Positions 1 to 11,400 of a DNA stretch of 64,000 nt are shown one piece after another. Positions within the stretch are counted from its first letter, which is position 1; each line of letters opens with the position of its first letter. The stretch comes from Ancistrus triradiatus (Eukaryota; Chordata; Actinopteri; Siluriformes; Loricariidae): contig JAJAGP010000759.1 of NCBI GenBank assembly GCA_025084515.1, forward strand, positions 1-64,000, in the 5' to 3' direction. The notes below the pieces were generated by a model. It saw only the letters and a list, made by a program, of their open reading frames with translations, did no database searches and had not been told where the DNA came from. The position numbers were made by a program, and so were the translations under genes.

Positions 1-59
1 TTAAGGCACATCATCAGTTTTCTACCCTGCTTTCCCAAAATAAGCTCATGAATAAGTTT

Positions 60-294
60 AGATGGGGAGATTGGCTGGCTTGCACAGAGCCCTGAACACA
101 ACTCCATCATACACTTTTGAGATGAATTAGAAGGTCAAGGCTTATTGTCCAACATCTGCACCCAGCCTCACAGTTCCAAAGTCCAATAGAAAGCCTTCTC
201 AGCAGAGTGAGAAGCAAATGCTATAAACTCCATACTAATACCCATGTTTTTGGATGTCACTTTGGGTGTCCACAAATTTATGGCTATATAGTGT
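60..294 (+). mobile_element. Tc1-like element, 3'-end fragment
   Basis: The stretch resembles the end of a fish Tc1-like transposase gene followed by its terminal repeat, closing with ggctatatagtgt, which is close to the family end ggccatatagtgta. The reading frame is broken. It sits in the PNPLA intron just before the exon at 369. Upstream bases 1-59 show nothing I recognise. Confidence 0.5.
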
Positions 295-368
295 TTTCAC
301 CATACTGTATGGACATACATTTCTCCTCTTGCCCTCTATTCGTTAATACTATCTCTTCTTTCATGCAG

Positions 369-3300
369 CGTTATATGGATGGAGCTCTGAGTAATAATCT
401 TCCTTATTTTAATCTGAAGAATACCATTACTGTCTCACCATTCTCTGGCGAAAGTGACATCTGCCCATACGGCGACTCATTTTATTTCCACGAGTTGCGA
501 CACAGCAATGTCAGCATTCAGGTCAACTTCGCTAACACGCACCGTGTCATCCAAGCATTCTTCCCTCCAGAACCCGAGGTGAACTCAGATACTAATAAAC
601 TTTCCAATATACCCTAAGTTTAGTCACATTTGTTCTAAAGCTACAGCTGGACTGTCAGTTTGCAGTGAATGTCTTAATGTTACACTGAACATGTCCTCTA
701 GAACTAGCACTGGTTGGTTTATCATGCCACCAGATTCTGATATCACCTAAAACATCATCAGATGTTCACGCAAGACGTACAAGTGAGAAAAAAATATATT
801 ATACCTGGGCATTGATTTATTGATTGATTTATCTGATGAAAATGATCCAATTTTACATACTGTCAGTGCCAAAAATATGTGAACCACTTGGATTCGCAGT
901 TAATTTGAAGGTGAAATTAAGAGTTGGTATCCGGTTGTATTTCATGAACATGGATCTATCAAAGGCTGATCTTCACAACACGTTTGTGGAAGTGTATCAT
1001 GGCATGAGCAAAGATTTGTTGATGCAATTCCGGCTTTAAGAGGTTACAAAACTATCTCTAAAGAGTTTGGACTCCACCAATCCACAGTCAGACAGATTGT
1101 GTACAATTGGAGGAAATTAAACTTACTGTTACCCTCCCCAGGAGTGTTTGAACAACAGAGATCACTCCAAGAACAAGGCATGTAATAGTCTGTAAGGTCA
1201 CAACGGAACCCAGGGCAACTAATGGCCTCTCTCACATTGGCCACTGTTCATAGGTCCACCATCAGGACAGACTTGTAATGAGAAAGTCACTGCTTTCTAA
1301 AAATGCTGTCCATCTGTACTTTGCTTAAAATCACACATGCAGGCCAGAAGGGTATTATAACTTAGTGGTTAAGGTACTGGACTTTGGACCAAAAGGTCCA
1401 GGGTTCCCAGCTCTGCCAAGCTGTCACTGTTGGGTCCTTGAGCAAGGCCCTTAACCCACAATTGCTTGGACTGTAAGACTGTATCAATTGTAAGTCGCTC
1501 TGGATAAGGACGTCTGCTAAAGGCTGTAAATGTAAAATGCTGTAAATGAGAAGTGCTATATTTATAGAAAGGAAAACACTGCAAACCAGCAAAAGAACCT
1601 TATCATGATGGGAAACATGGTGGTGGTTATGTCATGGTTTGGGGCTGTTTTGATGCATCCAAGTCAGGATGGGTTTCCCTTATTGAATTTTACATACATA
1701 TAATATACACACATACATAGAATTAGAGATAGAGTGATTAATCGGAGGCTGATTTATATAATCGGCCTATATGTGCACACACAAAAATAGTGGAGAAAAT
1801 GCAGACAAACTTTGTTTCCAGCATTACAACTTGCTGATCTTAACTGGGACTGGGATTAAAAACAAAAAGATTGCTTATTTTTTGCACATATTTACATCTT
1901 TTTGCGTTTTCCCCAGAAACATGAAGATGCTGTTATTTGACAGTTATTGTTAAGTGTAATAAAACTTTTAAGTTTTTATTTTTCAATGCAACAGAGTGCA
2001 AACAGAGACAGTGTTTTTATAGGTTAAATTTGTTTATTGAACTTCAGCAGTTTTGTCTCTGATTTTATTATTATTAGTTTTATAAGCTGAAAAAAATATA
2101 TACTGATCACCATCAGCATCGGCCATTAAAAAACCCATATTGGGTGGCCACTACGTAGAATTAAACCCAGAAATTCTAATGGAGAATAGCAGGACATTAG
2201 CCCACCTGTCAAGAAAATGTGGGCCATGCAATAAGACAGCAACCCTAAGCACACAAGTTGGTCTTCCAAAGAATGCTTTGAATGATTAAAATATTGCGAA
2301 AGTACAGTGGGGCAAAAAAGTATTTAGTCAGCCACTGATTGTGCAAGTTCTCCGACTTAGAAAGATGAGAGAGGTCTGTAATTTTCATCATAGGTACACT
2401 TCAACTATGAGACAAAATGAGAAAAAAAATCCAGGAAATCACATTGTAGGATTTTTTAAAGCATTTAATTGTAAATCATGGTGAAAAATAAGTATTTGGT
2501 CACCCACAAACAAGCAAGATTTCTGGCTCTCACAGACCTGTAACTTCTTATTTAAGAAGCTCTCCTGTCCTCCACTCGTTACCTGTATTAATGGCACCAG
2601 TTTGATCTCGTTATCTGTATAAAAGACACCTGTCCACAGCCTTTAATCACCAGAAGACTCTTTGATTATGAACCCCCAGCTCTGCCCTTAGTCTAAGGCA
2701 AGGATGCAGAGTCAAGTTCTAGAGGACCACCCACCAGACACATAAAGGACTAGGCAGGCAGGCCAGATATGACTCCAGACTTCGGCCCCAGTAACCTGAG
2801 CCATGCATCTCAGTCTAACCAAAAGCCTGTGTAAATAGGTATGTCTTTAGACTAGACTTAAAAATTTGGAGGGTGTCTGAATCTCGAACTAAAGTGGGAA
2901 GTTTATTCCATAGTTGGGGATCCATATATGAGAAAGCCTTTCCCCCTGCTGTGACTTTTTTAATTCTAGGAACTAAAAGAAGTCCTGCACCCTGCGAATG
3001 AAGTAGACGAGTTGGATTGTAAAACTCAGAGTTCACTCAGATAATGTGGGGCCAGGCCATGTAGAGCTTTATAAGTTATAAGAAGTATTTTGTAATCAAT
3101 GCGGAATTTGACTGGTAACCAGTGTAGTGATGATAGAACTTTAACGTGTGATATCAATATTTAATCAGAAACTTCATCAGTCAGTCTTCTTTCTATCAAT
3201 CTTTCTTGACAAACACAAGAATGGTCTTGTCTTAGGTCATGGCAGAGCTTTGGCACAATGGATACAAAGACGCTCTACGCTTTCTGAAAGTAAATGGTAA

Positions 3301-5242
3301 GCATAACATCACATAACATGTTGCTCTATGTATCAATCTATGTAATTATGTTTTTCTTTTTGCAACATGTGATTGGTTTCAGATCTACTGCACCCAGAGT
3401 CACCTATGACTGATATCATGCTAACTCACAAACAGCATAAGTGTTCCTCAGTCAGCCATTATAATAACCGCATTCACACAATCCACAATGGGCACAGTGA
3501 ATCCACACACTCGGGATCAGTACGGGCACAGAACTGTACACTGGACCAACATGAGATGAACCTGCTGCCTGAGTCCATCAAAAAAGGTAGTTCATTGTTT
3601 GAATCTTGAGTGAGAAATCGTCGATACAAGCTGGTGGTACAACGTTGCCTTCTGTACCTCTTAGTCTTTGATCGGGCCAGTATAAAGAAGTCTGGATGGA
3701 TAGATGAGCTGTTTGTTGTGAAGTTGGTCACATCTGTACTGATGGTGTGTGTTCTGCCTGTAGAGGTGATCTACTCCATGTTTCAGAGGTAAGGCTTCTT
3801 TATAGGCATCAGTTACAAGTTATATATTAATATACACTGCTCAAAAAATAAAGGGAACACTCAAATAAGACATCCTAGATCTGAATGAATGAAATATTCT
3901 CACTGAATACTTTGTTCTGTACAAAGTTGAATGTGCTGACAACAAAATCACACAAAAATCATCAATGGAAATCCAATGTATTAACCAATGGAGGCCTGAA
4001 GTTGGAGTCACACACACAATTAAAGTGGAAAAACTCACTACAGGCCGATCCAACTTTGATGTAATGTCCTTAAAACAAGTCAAAATGAGGCTCAGTATTG
4101 TGTATGACCTCCCTACAACGCCTGAGCATGCTCCTGGACAGTCTGTGGTGCAACGTGACGTTGGTGGATGGAGCAAGACATGATGTCCCAGATGTGCTCA
4201 ATCAGATTCAGGTCTGGGGAACGGGCGGGCCAGTCCATAGCTTCAATGCCTTCATCTTGCAGGAACTGCTGACATCCTCCAGGCCTAGCATTGTCCTGCA
4301 TTAGGAGGAACCCAGGGCCAACCGCACCAGCATATGGTCTCACAAGGGGTCTGAGGATCTCATCTCGGTACCTAATGGCAGTCAGGCTACAGACCTCTCT
4401 CATCTTTCTAAGTAGGAGAACTTGTACAATCAGTGACTGACTAAATACTTTTTTGCCCTGCTGTAATTATTTATCCGTCAAGTCGACCCTTCTACAGTCA
4501 GAAGCAGCTTGTTCAGCTGTGGTCTTTTTAAAAGGGTAGCAGCTAAGAAATGACAGGGAGGTCATGCTAAATACTGACTTTAGCTTGCAGAATCCATTTT
4601 GTTCTGAAAATTGTGGAGGTTTGTTTTTTCATTTTGTGTACATATCGTATCTTAAGACAGAGAAATAATTATATATGGTCAATATACCATTGCTAAAACA
4701 ACAAATCTAAATGGTGGCCTAAGACTTTTGTACAGTACTGTTTATTTAAAACAAAAGGTGTTTTATTAAGAGTTGTGTGCAGACTATATTAGCTAATGCC
4801 AATTCTGTCATTTGAAATTAGTTGGTGCTTGAAAGTTTGTGAACCTTTTAGAATTCTATATTTTTGCATGAAGCTAAAACAGCAGCAGAAATGACAGTTG
4901 TACTTATGGTCAGATTGGTGTGATCATTGGTGTAAGGACCTGACAAGTGCTTGGTAAATGTGGATTGATATTCATTTTGCTGTGCTGTTACAAAAAACAA
5001 CAACACAGATTTGCTGAGTGGATGCCAGAGATGGTGTCTGATCTACTGTGGATGTGGGAAATGACTGTGCAAGTGATTGGATTGGTGTGGAGGAGAAGGT
5101 GCTCTAAAAGGTTTGTATGCTACACATATCAGTGTCAAACGTTTGTGTGACTGGAATTAAATGTATTTTTTAATATTCTAGCATACAACTGAAGGTTTCA
5201 GAGCTGCCTTCAAAGCAAGATTACCTTTACTTCTTACTGTAA
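369..5242 (+). CDS. Patatin-like phospholipase (PNPLA2/3-like), C-terminal exons, 5' end outside window
   Basis: Six exons: 369-578, 3236-3296, 3383-3586, 3665-3788, 5009-5110 and 5182-5242 (stop TAA). All have AG/GT borders and their phases join to give 253 residues. The first visible residues, RYMDGALSNNLP, carry the Asp of the patatin DG(G/A) motif, one half of the Ser-Asp dyad. They are followed by NTITVSPFSGESDICP and FPPEPE, diagnostic of the PNPLA2/3/5 group (triacylglycerol lipase or acyltransferase on lipid droplets). The catalytic GXSXG serine lies upstream of the window. Exon 2 encodes MAELWHNGYKDALRFL, and the LPVEVIYS and FAEWMPE segments match the family's C-terminal half. The protein ends soon after, so its tail is shorter than human PNPLA2. 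The 78-base intron 3587-3664 is the least certain junction: without it an in-frame TGA at 3607-3609 interrupts the frame. Which PNPLA paralogue this is cannot be decided here. Confidence 0.82.
733..2300 (+). mobile_element. Degenerate Tc1-like element with nested SINE and hAT-like insertion
   Basis: 733-1345, 1541-1700 and 2160-2300 are successive pieces of the Tc1 family whose ends read CAGTGGTGCTTGAAAGTTTG. This is the family found nearly whole at 5747-7252. The transposase frame is destroyed. A SINE (1350-1537) and an AT-rich hAT-like piece (about 1735-2155, ending in a segment similar to 43890-43930) interrupt it. It lies in the PNPLA intron 579-3235. Confidence 0.6.
1350..1537 (+). mobile_element. 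tRNA-derived SINE, copy 1
   Basis: It has an A-box-like head (cttagtggttaaggtactgg), a middle with cttgagcaaggcccttaaccc, and the tail ctctggataaggacgtctgctaaa. It is the same family as the other SINEs listed and is diverged in the B-box region. Confidence 0.8.
2306..2670 (+). mobile_element. Tc1-like terminal fragment (GGGGCAAAAAAGTATTTAG family)
   Basis: The left terminal repeat begins gtggggcaaaaaagtattta, the same as the start of the 32876-34372 element. The copy breaks off before any transposase domain and abuts a LINE fragment. Confidence 0.7.
2670..3165 (-). mobile_element. Non-LTR retrotransposon ORF2 C-terminus and 3' region
   Basis: On the minus strand it encodes AFSYMDPQLWNKLPTLVRDS and then LQIFKSSLKTYLF, the typical end of an L2/Rex-type reverse transcriptase ORF. 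The same peptide occurs at 25774-25956. It is truncated, not a functional gene, and ends about 70 bases before the PNPLA exon at 3236. Confidence 0.75.
3835..4398 (-). mobile_element. Tc1-like element, C-terminal half of a DD34E-type transposase
   Basis: The terminal repeat starts CACTGCTCAAAAAATAAAGG after a TA. The minus-strand frame 4113-4403 encodes MQDNARPGG (second catalytic Asp region) and DWPARSPDLNLIEHIWD (third acidic residue). The N-terminal half is missing, and the element stops abruptly at a different Tc1 family's end (4383-4466). Confidence 0.75.
4383..4466. mobile_element. Tc1-like right terminal fragment
   Basis: It reads ctctcatctttctaagtagg followed by aaatacttttttgccctgct, matching the right end of the element at 32876-34372. 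It is fused to the preceding element, so this is a nested or rearranged junction. Confidence 0.65.
4490..4870. mobile_element. Tc1-like terminal fragments
   Basis: 4490-4741 ends in ggcctaagacttttgtacag, the end of the family seen at 20188-20646. 4812-4870 contains ttggtgcttgaaagtttgtg, the end of the 5747-7252 family. Neither contains coding sequence. Both lie in the last-but-one PNPLA intron (3789-5008). Confidence 0.55.
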
Positions 5243-5619
5243 TCCTCATGTTCTAATTAAAGATTTAGTATATAGTAGTGGCTAAGATTAAATGGTTTGT
5301 TATAAATTATTTTTGGACTGCAAACATCCTATCATGTTAATCACAAAGATTATGTTAAAGCAGGACAGGACAGATCTTAAGGTAGAGTAAAATCTTGACT
5401 CTCTTTAAGGGTGTGTTCATACTTTCGTGCATTCATTTTAATCGAACCAAATGTGCCAAGTCTGAACACACCCCTCTTGTCCATATTATTTTAAAGCTGT
5501 AGCACCCGTGTTGTAGTCAGGGTGTAGAAGTCCATCAGTAAAGGCTGTTTCAGAATCGCACTCATCAGTATGAATAGGCTGCATGTGGTGGACTCCTGAA
5601 CGGAACACAGATGAGCAGA

Positions 5620-5695
5620 TCATCTAAAATTGGAAAGTTGCTTTGGAGACAATGCTCCATTGTAAATATATAAATAAATCTGACTTGACTGGACG
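5620..5695 (+). mobile_element. LINE 3'-tail fragment
   Basis: It contains agacaatgctccattgtaaa and then tataaataaatctgacttga, the same tail as the LINE at 25811-26825. It lies just downstream of the PNPLA stop codon. Confidence 0.6.
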
Positions 5696-5746
5696 AGCAA
5701 TAAACACGTTAGGAAATGGGAGTGGTCAAAGCGTATTACACTTACA

Positions 5747-7252
5747 CAGTGGTTCTTGAAAGATTCTGCATAAATATGACCTAAAACATCATCGGATTTT
5801 CACACAAGTCCTAAAAGTAGATAAAGAGAACCCAGTTACACAAATGAGACAAAAATATTATACTTGGTCATTTATTTATTGAGGAAAATGATCCAATATT
5901 ACATATTAGTGAGTGGCAAAAGTATGTGAACCTCAAGAATTAGCAGTAATTTGAAGGGAAATTAGTAGTGTCAATGTTTTCAATCAATGGGATGCAATCA
6001 GGGGGTGAGTGGGCACCTGTTTTATTTAAGAACAGGGATCTATCAAAGTCTGCTCTTCACAACCACGTTTGTGGGAAGGGTATCATGGACGAAACAAAAG
6101 GAAAGGAGATTTCTGAGGACCTCAGAAAGAGAGTTGTTGATGATGCCTCATTTTCACTCTGGGAAAAGGTACAAAACCATCTCTAAAGAGTTAGAGTTTG
6201 ACTCCACCATCCACAGTCAGACAGATTGTGTACAAATGGATTGAAATCAGACCATTGTTACCCTCCCACAGGAGTGGTCGACCAACAAAGATCAATCCAT
6301 AGAGCAAGGAGTGCAATAGTTGGGGCGAGGTCACAAAGGACCCCAGGGTAAACTATAAGCAACTGAAGGCTCTCTCAACACTGGCTAATGTTAATGTCAT
6401 GAGTCCCCTTCAGCAAGAACACTGAACAACAAGGTGGGCATGGCAGGGTTTTGCAGGAGAAAGCCACTGACTCTCCAAAAAAGAACATTGCTGCTGTCGC
6501 AGATTGCTAAAGATCACATGGACAAGGCCAGAAGGCTATGGAAGAATTTTTCGGATGGATGTGAGACCAAAATAGAACTTTTGTGTTTTAAAAGGAAAGC
6601 GTTATGTTGGAGAAAAGGAAAACCCTGCATTCCAGCATAAGAACCTTATCCCCATCTGTGAAAACATTGGTTGCTGGTAGGATCATGTTTGGGGCCTGTT
6701 TTGCTGCATCTGGCCAGGACGGCTTGCCATCCTTGATGGAACAAAGAATTTGAATTCTTCAGAGAAAAATCTAAGGAAAAGTCAGGACATCTGTCCTGAA
6801 CTGAACCTCAAGAGAAGGTGGGTCATGCCGCAAGACAACGACCCTTAAGAACACAAAGTCGTTCTACCCAAGAATGGTAAAGAAGAATAAAGTTCATGTT
6901 TGGAATGGCCAATTTCAAAGTCCTGACCTTATCAATCGAAATGCGGTGGACGGACCTGAAGTGAGCAGCTAATGTGAGGAAACCCACAACATCCCAGAGC
7001 TGAAGCTGTTCTGTATGGAGGAATGGGCTTAAAAACTTAAAATTCCTCCAGGGGCTGATCAACAGCTACAAGACACGTTAGTGCAGTTTATGTGCACAGG
7101 GGGTCACACCAGATACTGAAAGCAAAGGTTCACATACTTTTGCCACTCACTAATATGTAATATTGGATCATTTTCCTCAATAAATAATGACCAAGTATAA
7201 TATTTTTGTCTCATTTGTTTAACTGGGTTCTCTTGACCTACTTTTAGGCACA
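5747..7252 (+). mobile_element. Tc1-like transposon, near full length, broken transposase
   Basis: The left end is CAGTGGTTCTTGAAAG. The plus strand then carries shattered transposase frames: an N-terminal helix-turn-helix region at 5968-6244, with KGKEISEDLRKRVVDDA and TISKELEFDSTIHSQTD, and a middle region at 6434-6640. The right arm reaches ctcttgacctacttttagg and lacks the outermost part. It lies between the PNPLA stop and the TDG copy A last exon. Confidence 0.75.
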
Positions 7253-7696
7253 TGGTAATGAGAGGCACAGAAAACTGGTGGATGCCATAAAATTTTAATA
7301 AACAGGGAAAAAACATGTGATCATGTGTACAGTAACAAAATAGCACCAAGTGTTTCATATAAACAGTAAAACCACAGCATACTGAAGTAGCATTTGACAG
7401 TACTTGAGAAGGCTGAGTGGCTCTTTGTCGCACCATTGGTAGTAAAGCAAACTTCTACCACCAGTAGTCACATGATTGTATCACATTCATCTAAAAACGT
7501 ACCCTCACAGATTAATGGTGGTTTTTCTATATATTGACAATTTCATCTACGTTACTAGCTCTCTACGTTATTAAAAGGGGGGGGCAAAAATTTAAACGCG
7601 ACAGTTCCCACGCTACCTGGCTTCCATGCGGAGAAAAATGAATGACATCCAAACGAATCAAGCTCCCTGATATGACAACAGTTTGTATATACGAAA

Positions 7697-8030
7697 TAGG
7701 GGTGTAACGATAAAACGTGACCTTGTGCATCATGTTCTGTTTATGACAAGATACGTCATATCTTCCGTTCTACAATGGAAACTATTGTTTGTTTACTTTC
7801 AGTTTAAAATGGCACTTAGTTCTTTTATTTCTAGTTATTACAATTCTTGTAATTGCAGGATATTCACATTTTTTTTGTTTAAAAACATACAAGAAAACAT
7901 GCATCGTTTGCACTACAGAAATAAAAGGAATGTCTTTTACCGAATGAAAAATCGACAATCGTGAGAAAATCGAATCTTGTACTCGGTATCGTGAATCGAA
8001 TCGTGAGCAGAGTGTATCGTTACACCCCTA
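7697..8030. mobile_element. hAT-like miniature element with 8-bp target duplication
   Basis: 334 bp bounded by a perfect 16-bp inverted repeat, TAGGGGTGTAACGATA and TATCGTTACACCCCTA. It is flanked by ATACGAAA (7689-7696) and ATACTAAA (8031-8038), an 8-bp duplication with one mismatch. No transposase is present. The size and 8-bp duplication fit a non-autonomous hAT element. Confidence 0.85.
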
Positions 8031-8205
8031 ATACTAAATAAAATGGTTTGGACACAAGGATAAGATAAAAGTCCCTTTTCCTTAGAAATACTACTTCCTA
8101 AAATGCCTACAAATTTCATTCAAAAGGGGAAAAAAAAAAAAAGTTGTAATGTGTAACATGAAGCATTTCATGAGAAAGGTCTTCAGTTGAAGAACTGAGG
8201 TACGG

Positions 8206-8211
8206 TTTAAT
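8206..8211 (-). promoter_or_regulatory. Candidate polyadenylation signal of TDG copy A
   Basis: On the minus strand this reads ATTAAA, about 240 bases after the copy A stop codon. It is a common variant signal, and the assignment rests on position alone. Confidence 0.3.
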
Positions 8212-8447
8212 CATCGAGAGAAGCAGCTTACTTTTCTGTAGAAACCTCCGTGATTCAACTCAACATCCTATTCTGCTGTGTGACTTCTACTCACAGGATC
8301 CAGAATTCAACAAGTCATGACAAGTCATCTCACTGAGAGCTCCCGGTCTGGAGTCCTGAAGCCGTGAGAGGCACTGAATCTGGATCGGAGCTGTGGATGA
8401 ACTCGGCGTGTAATGCTGCAGGTCAAGTCTATTATGGAAGCCCCTGA

Positions 8448-11400
8448 TCATACAGCCCCAGCCTGAGCCTGTGAGGGGGAACCGGTTTTCCGCTGGCCTG
8501 ATGTGGTCAGGTTCTGAGGCTCTGTCGCTGGTGCTTCTGCAAGTACAGACAGAAATGTTGTCTTATATTAGTAGCTCATGTGTCTATGAACAAGGCTGTT
8601 CAAAGTTAACGCCAAAACGAACACCATTACTCACACTGTCGCCGCTTGACCATGTGGAAAACTAATTATGGGCTGTATCGAAAAATAGAGATGCATTTTA
8701 TCATCGATCGGCCGGTGACCAAAATCAGCCATAACCGGTGATTAGCCAATCAGTCTCCCCGATTCAGTTCCAGTCACATTTGACTTGTGCGACAATCAGC
8801 CATAAACAGCACAGCTAACATCATTCAGAATTCAGTTAATGTGTTCAGAGCTTTAAACATGGCTCAGCTACTTGCTGGTTTGTTTATAAGACCACTTATA
8901 AACTACTTTTAGAAATCTGATGATGTTTTAGGTCATGTTAATGAAGAAATATAGAACATTCTAAGGGGTTCACAAACTTTCAAGCACCACTGTACAAGCT
9001 AATTTCCCACTTCTTAAAATGTATTCATCCAGCACTCACTTTAAATGAATCCTGACTGGCGTAACAAGATGACAGAACACATACTATAGATGTCTACAAA
9101 TATACTAACCAGCTTCTCCAGAAGCGAACGCACAATGTCCATTGGCAGTCTCAACTCCAGGTTCTCCATACGCTCCTCCAAATGCAGCCTCATAGCCAGG
9201 ATCATACTGCTCCTCCTTGATGGCCATTCTCTTGGCATCCTCTGATTAATCGCACAAAAAGAACAGCCTTGAAAGAACCGTACGTTATCTCACCGGACTA
9301 CAGAACAGTTCACATGTGGTAAACATGCAGAAACTCAAAACCTTTCTCAGGAGGTTTCTCACCTTTAGCCATGCCAAGATCAAAGGAGTACTTGACTTCC
9401 TCCACCTCCTTGGCTTTGGCCACACCCTTCAGCTGGTCTCGGAGTTCTCGGAGTTTGATGTAGAAGTGCACTTTATCCTGAGCTCGAGGGAACTGTGCAC
9501 AGCGGGCGCTCGAGGAGGGCATCAGGTACAGTGCCTAAAAGCGCAGGTGTTACGACTGTTAAACTTAAACCCCATGCTTGAGAGGTGTGAATACCAGGGG
9601 AGTCATTATTAAAATTTTACACTAGAAATGCACTGAAATTTCCGTTTCTGAACATTTTTGAGTGAAAACTGATAGCAAACAAATGGAACTTGGGGAACGA
9701 CGAGTGTGTTTACATGCACTCAGAATTCGTCAGCAATCCAATCAGATAAAGAAAAAGCTCTAGGTTTACACTGCTCAGTAATCGATTTTCTACTTTACAA
9801 CCAGTTAATAGTCTCACAGGATGGGACATGAAATTCTTCATTTGCTGTGGCATATGATGCGTCTCCCCAAATGTGTTTGATAGCCGTTTCGTTAGTGTTG
9901 CATTTAATTCCAGGGTTGCCAGATCCAAGAGAAACAAGCAACCAGGTCTAATGAAACAAACCCAAACAAAGCAAAGTTTTAGAATAAGCAGACCTGGCAG
10001 CTGTGTTTGCTTCTGCCAGCCACTTTCCCGACAGCTCTATCCTCTATACCGGTGTTTCCCAACCACTGTCCCGCGGCACATAAGTGTGCCGTGAGAAATC
10101 ATCAGGTGTGCCCTGGAAGATTATCCAATTTCACCCGATTGGTACTCTAAGCGAGCGGCATGTAGTTACAGGCAGAACAATTACATTCTTCCACTAGAGG
10201 GCAGTAGGATATCAGCTGTGTTCTACTAAACAGGCCCAGGTTTCACACTGAGTGAGTAAATTGACCCTAGATTTTCATTATATTTCAATAAATATACTTT
10301 TTGTGACATTTTTCTTTGATGGTGTGCCTTGTGATTTTCCTAAAGTGAAATATGAGCCATGGCTCAAAAGGTTGGGAAGCACTGCTCTATACGGTTACGT
10401 TTGCGTGCATCCGCAGACTGAGAAAACCGATCAGACTAAGGGTAAACAGATTACTGAGCTAAATCCAGCTCTCTATATGTTCTTAATCTGGTTTCAAGAC
10501 CTTAATCTGATCTAAGAGATCGGGGTATATTTACATAACCACTTGAATATTCAGATAACTGCAGAAATCTGATTACGATCAGATTATTAAATGCATGTAA
10601 ACACACTTGAAGTGAAGACAAGGGGTTAGGTAGCAGAGCAAGTGATAGGAAATGTTGGACAGGTGAGAGGAATAAACCTGATGGCTGGGTCTTCAAATAA
10701 AACTAATAAAAAACAGAAACAAACAAACCTTTCGTTGTTTGTTGAAACTTATTTCAGTGCACCACTTTTTAAAACAAAGGTAATCAACTTGTACTCTACC
10801 GTGTCTGAATCAGGAATCTTGTGAGGCTGCAAGCCAAATTCCAGCGATTTGGGCTTTTTCCCAAAAAGCTCTCTACAGAACATTTCGTATATACCTTAAA
10901 TAAGAATAAAGCACATGTTAAAAATGCATAAACATACAAACCTCCAAGTAATTCGTATTCAATCATCAATCTTGCAACTTACATTTTCCATTGAAAACTG
11001 CTATCAGAGGCTTGAACTTCTTAATTTTCTCTACTAGAATTTTGCCCCCTTCTCGAAGCTCTTTACTGCATAAAAATCAACAATGAATCACTTTCTGCAT
11101 TTATATGTCCAACAATCTTATACCACCCGCCCAAAGAGAGTTCATCTGTACAGGCATCCACCATTCTATACTGTGGTTCCGTAGTATAACAATGATTCTG
11201 GATCATATCTGCAAAGATCCCCGGTTCAATTCCTGGCCCGGACTCCTATTTGGAGTTTGTACATTCCCAAAATGTGTATGGGAGTTTCTTCCCCCGGTTT
11301 CCTCCCATATCCCAAAGCATTAGCTCAACATGCATGTCTGATCATTACTAAAATGCTGTTTACATGACCACTTAAACTCATCGAATCATCTGTAATGTTA

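Noticed and set aside
3607..3609. In-frame TGA in the PNPLA gene, at first sight a pseudogene mutation or recoded selenocysteine replacing a conserved Cys
   Set aside because: A 78-base intron with acceptable GT/AG borders removes it and gives a better alignment length, so recoding or pseudogenisation is not needed.
4113..4403. Transposase frames with good motifs as functional genes
   Set aside because: Every Tc1 copy examined in the window is truncated or carries stops and frameshifts, so none is called as a CDS.
7252..8908. Apparent 1.65-kb insertion splitting the right end of the Tc1 element at 5747-7252 (rest of the end at 8908-8997)
   Set aside because: The interval contains the last coding exon of TDG copy A (8448-8536), which must be ancient. 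The 8908 piece is better read as a separate solo terminal repeat.
9105..9107. TAG directly after exon 9 as the stop of TDG copy A
   Set aside because: A donor (CTG|gttagt) lies just before it, and a phase-compatible tenth exon exists, as in copy B and in human TDG.
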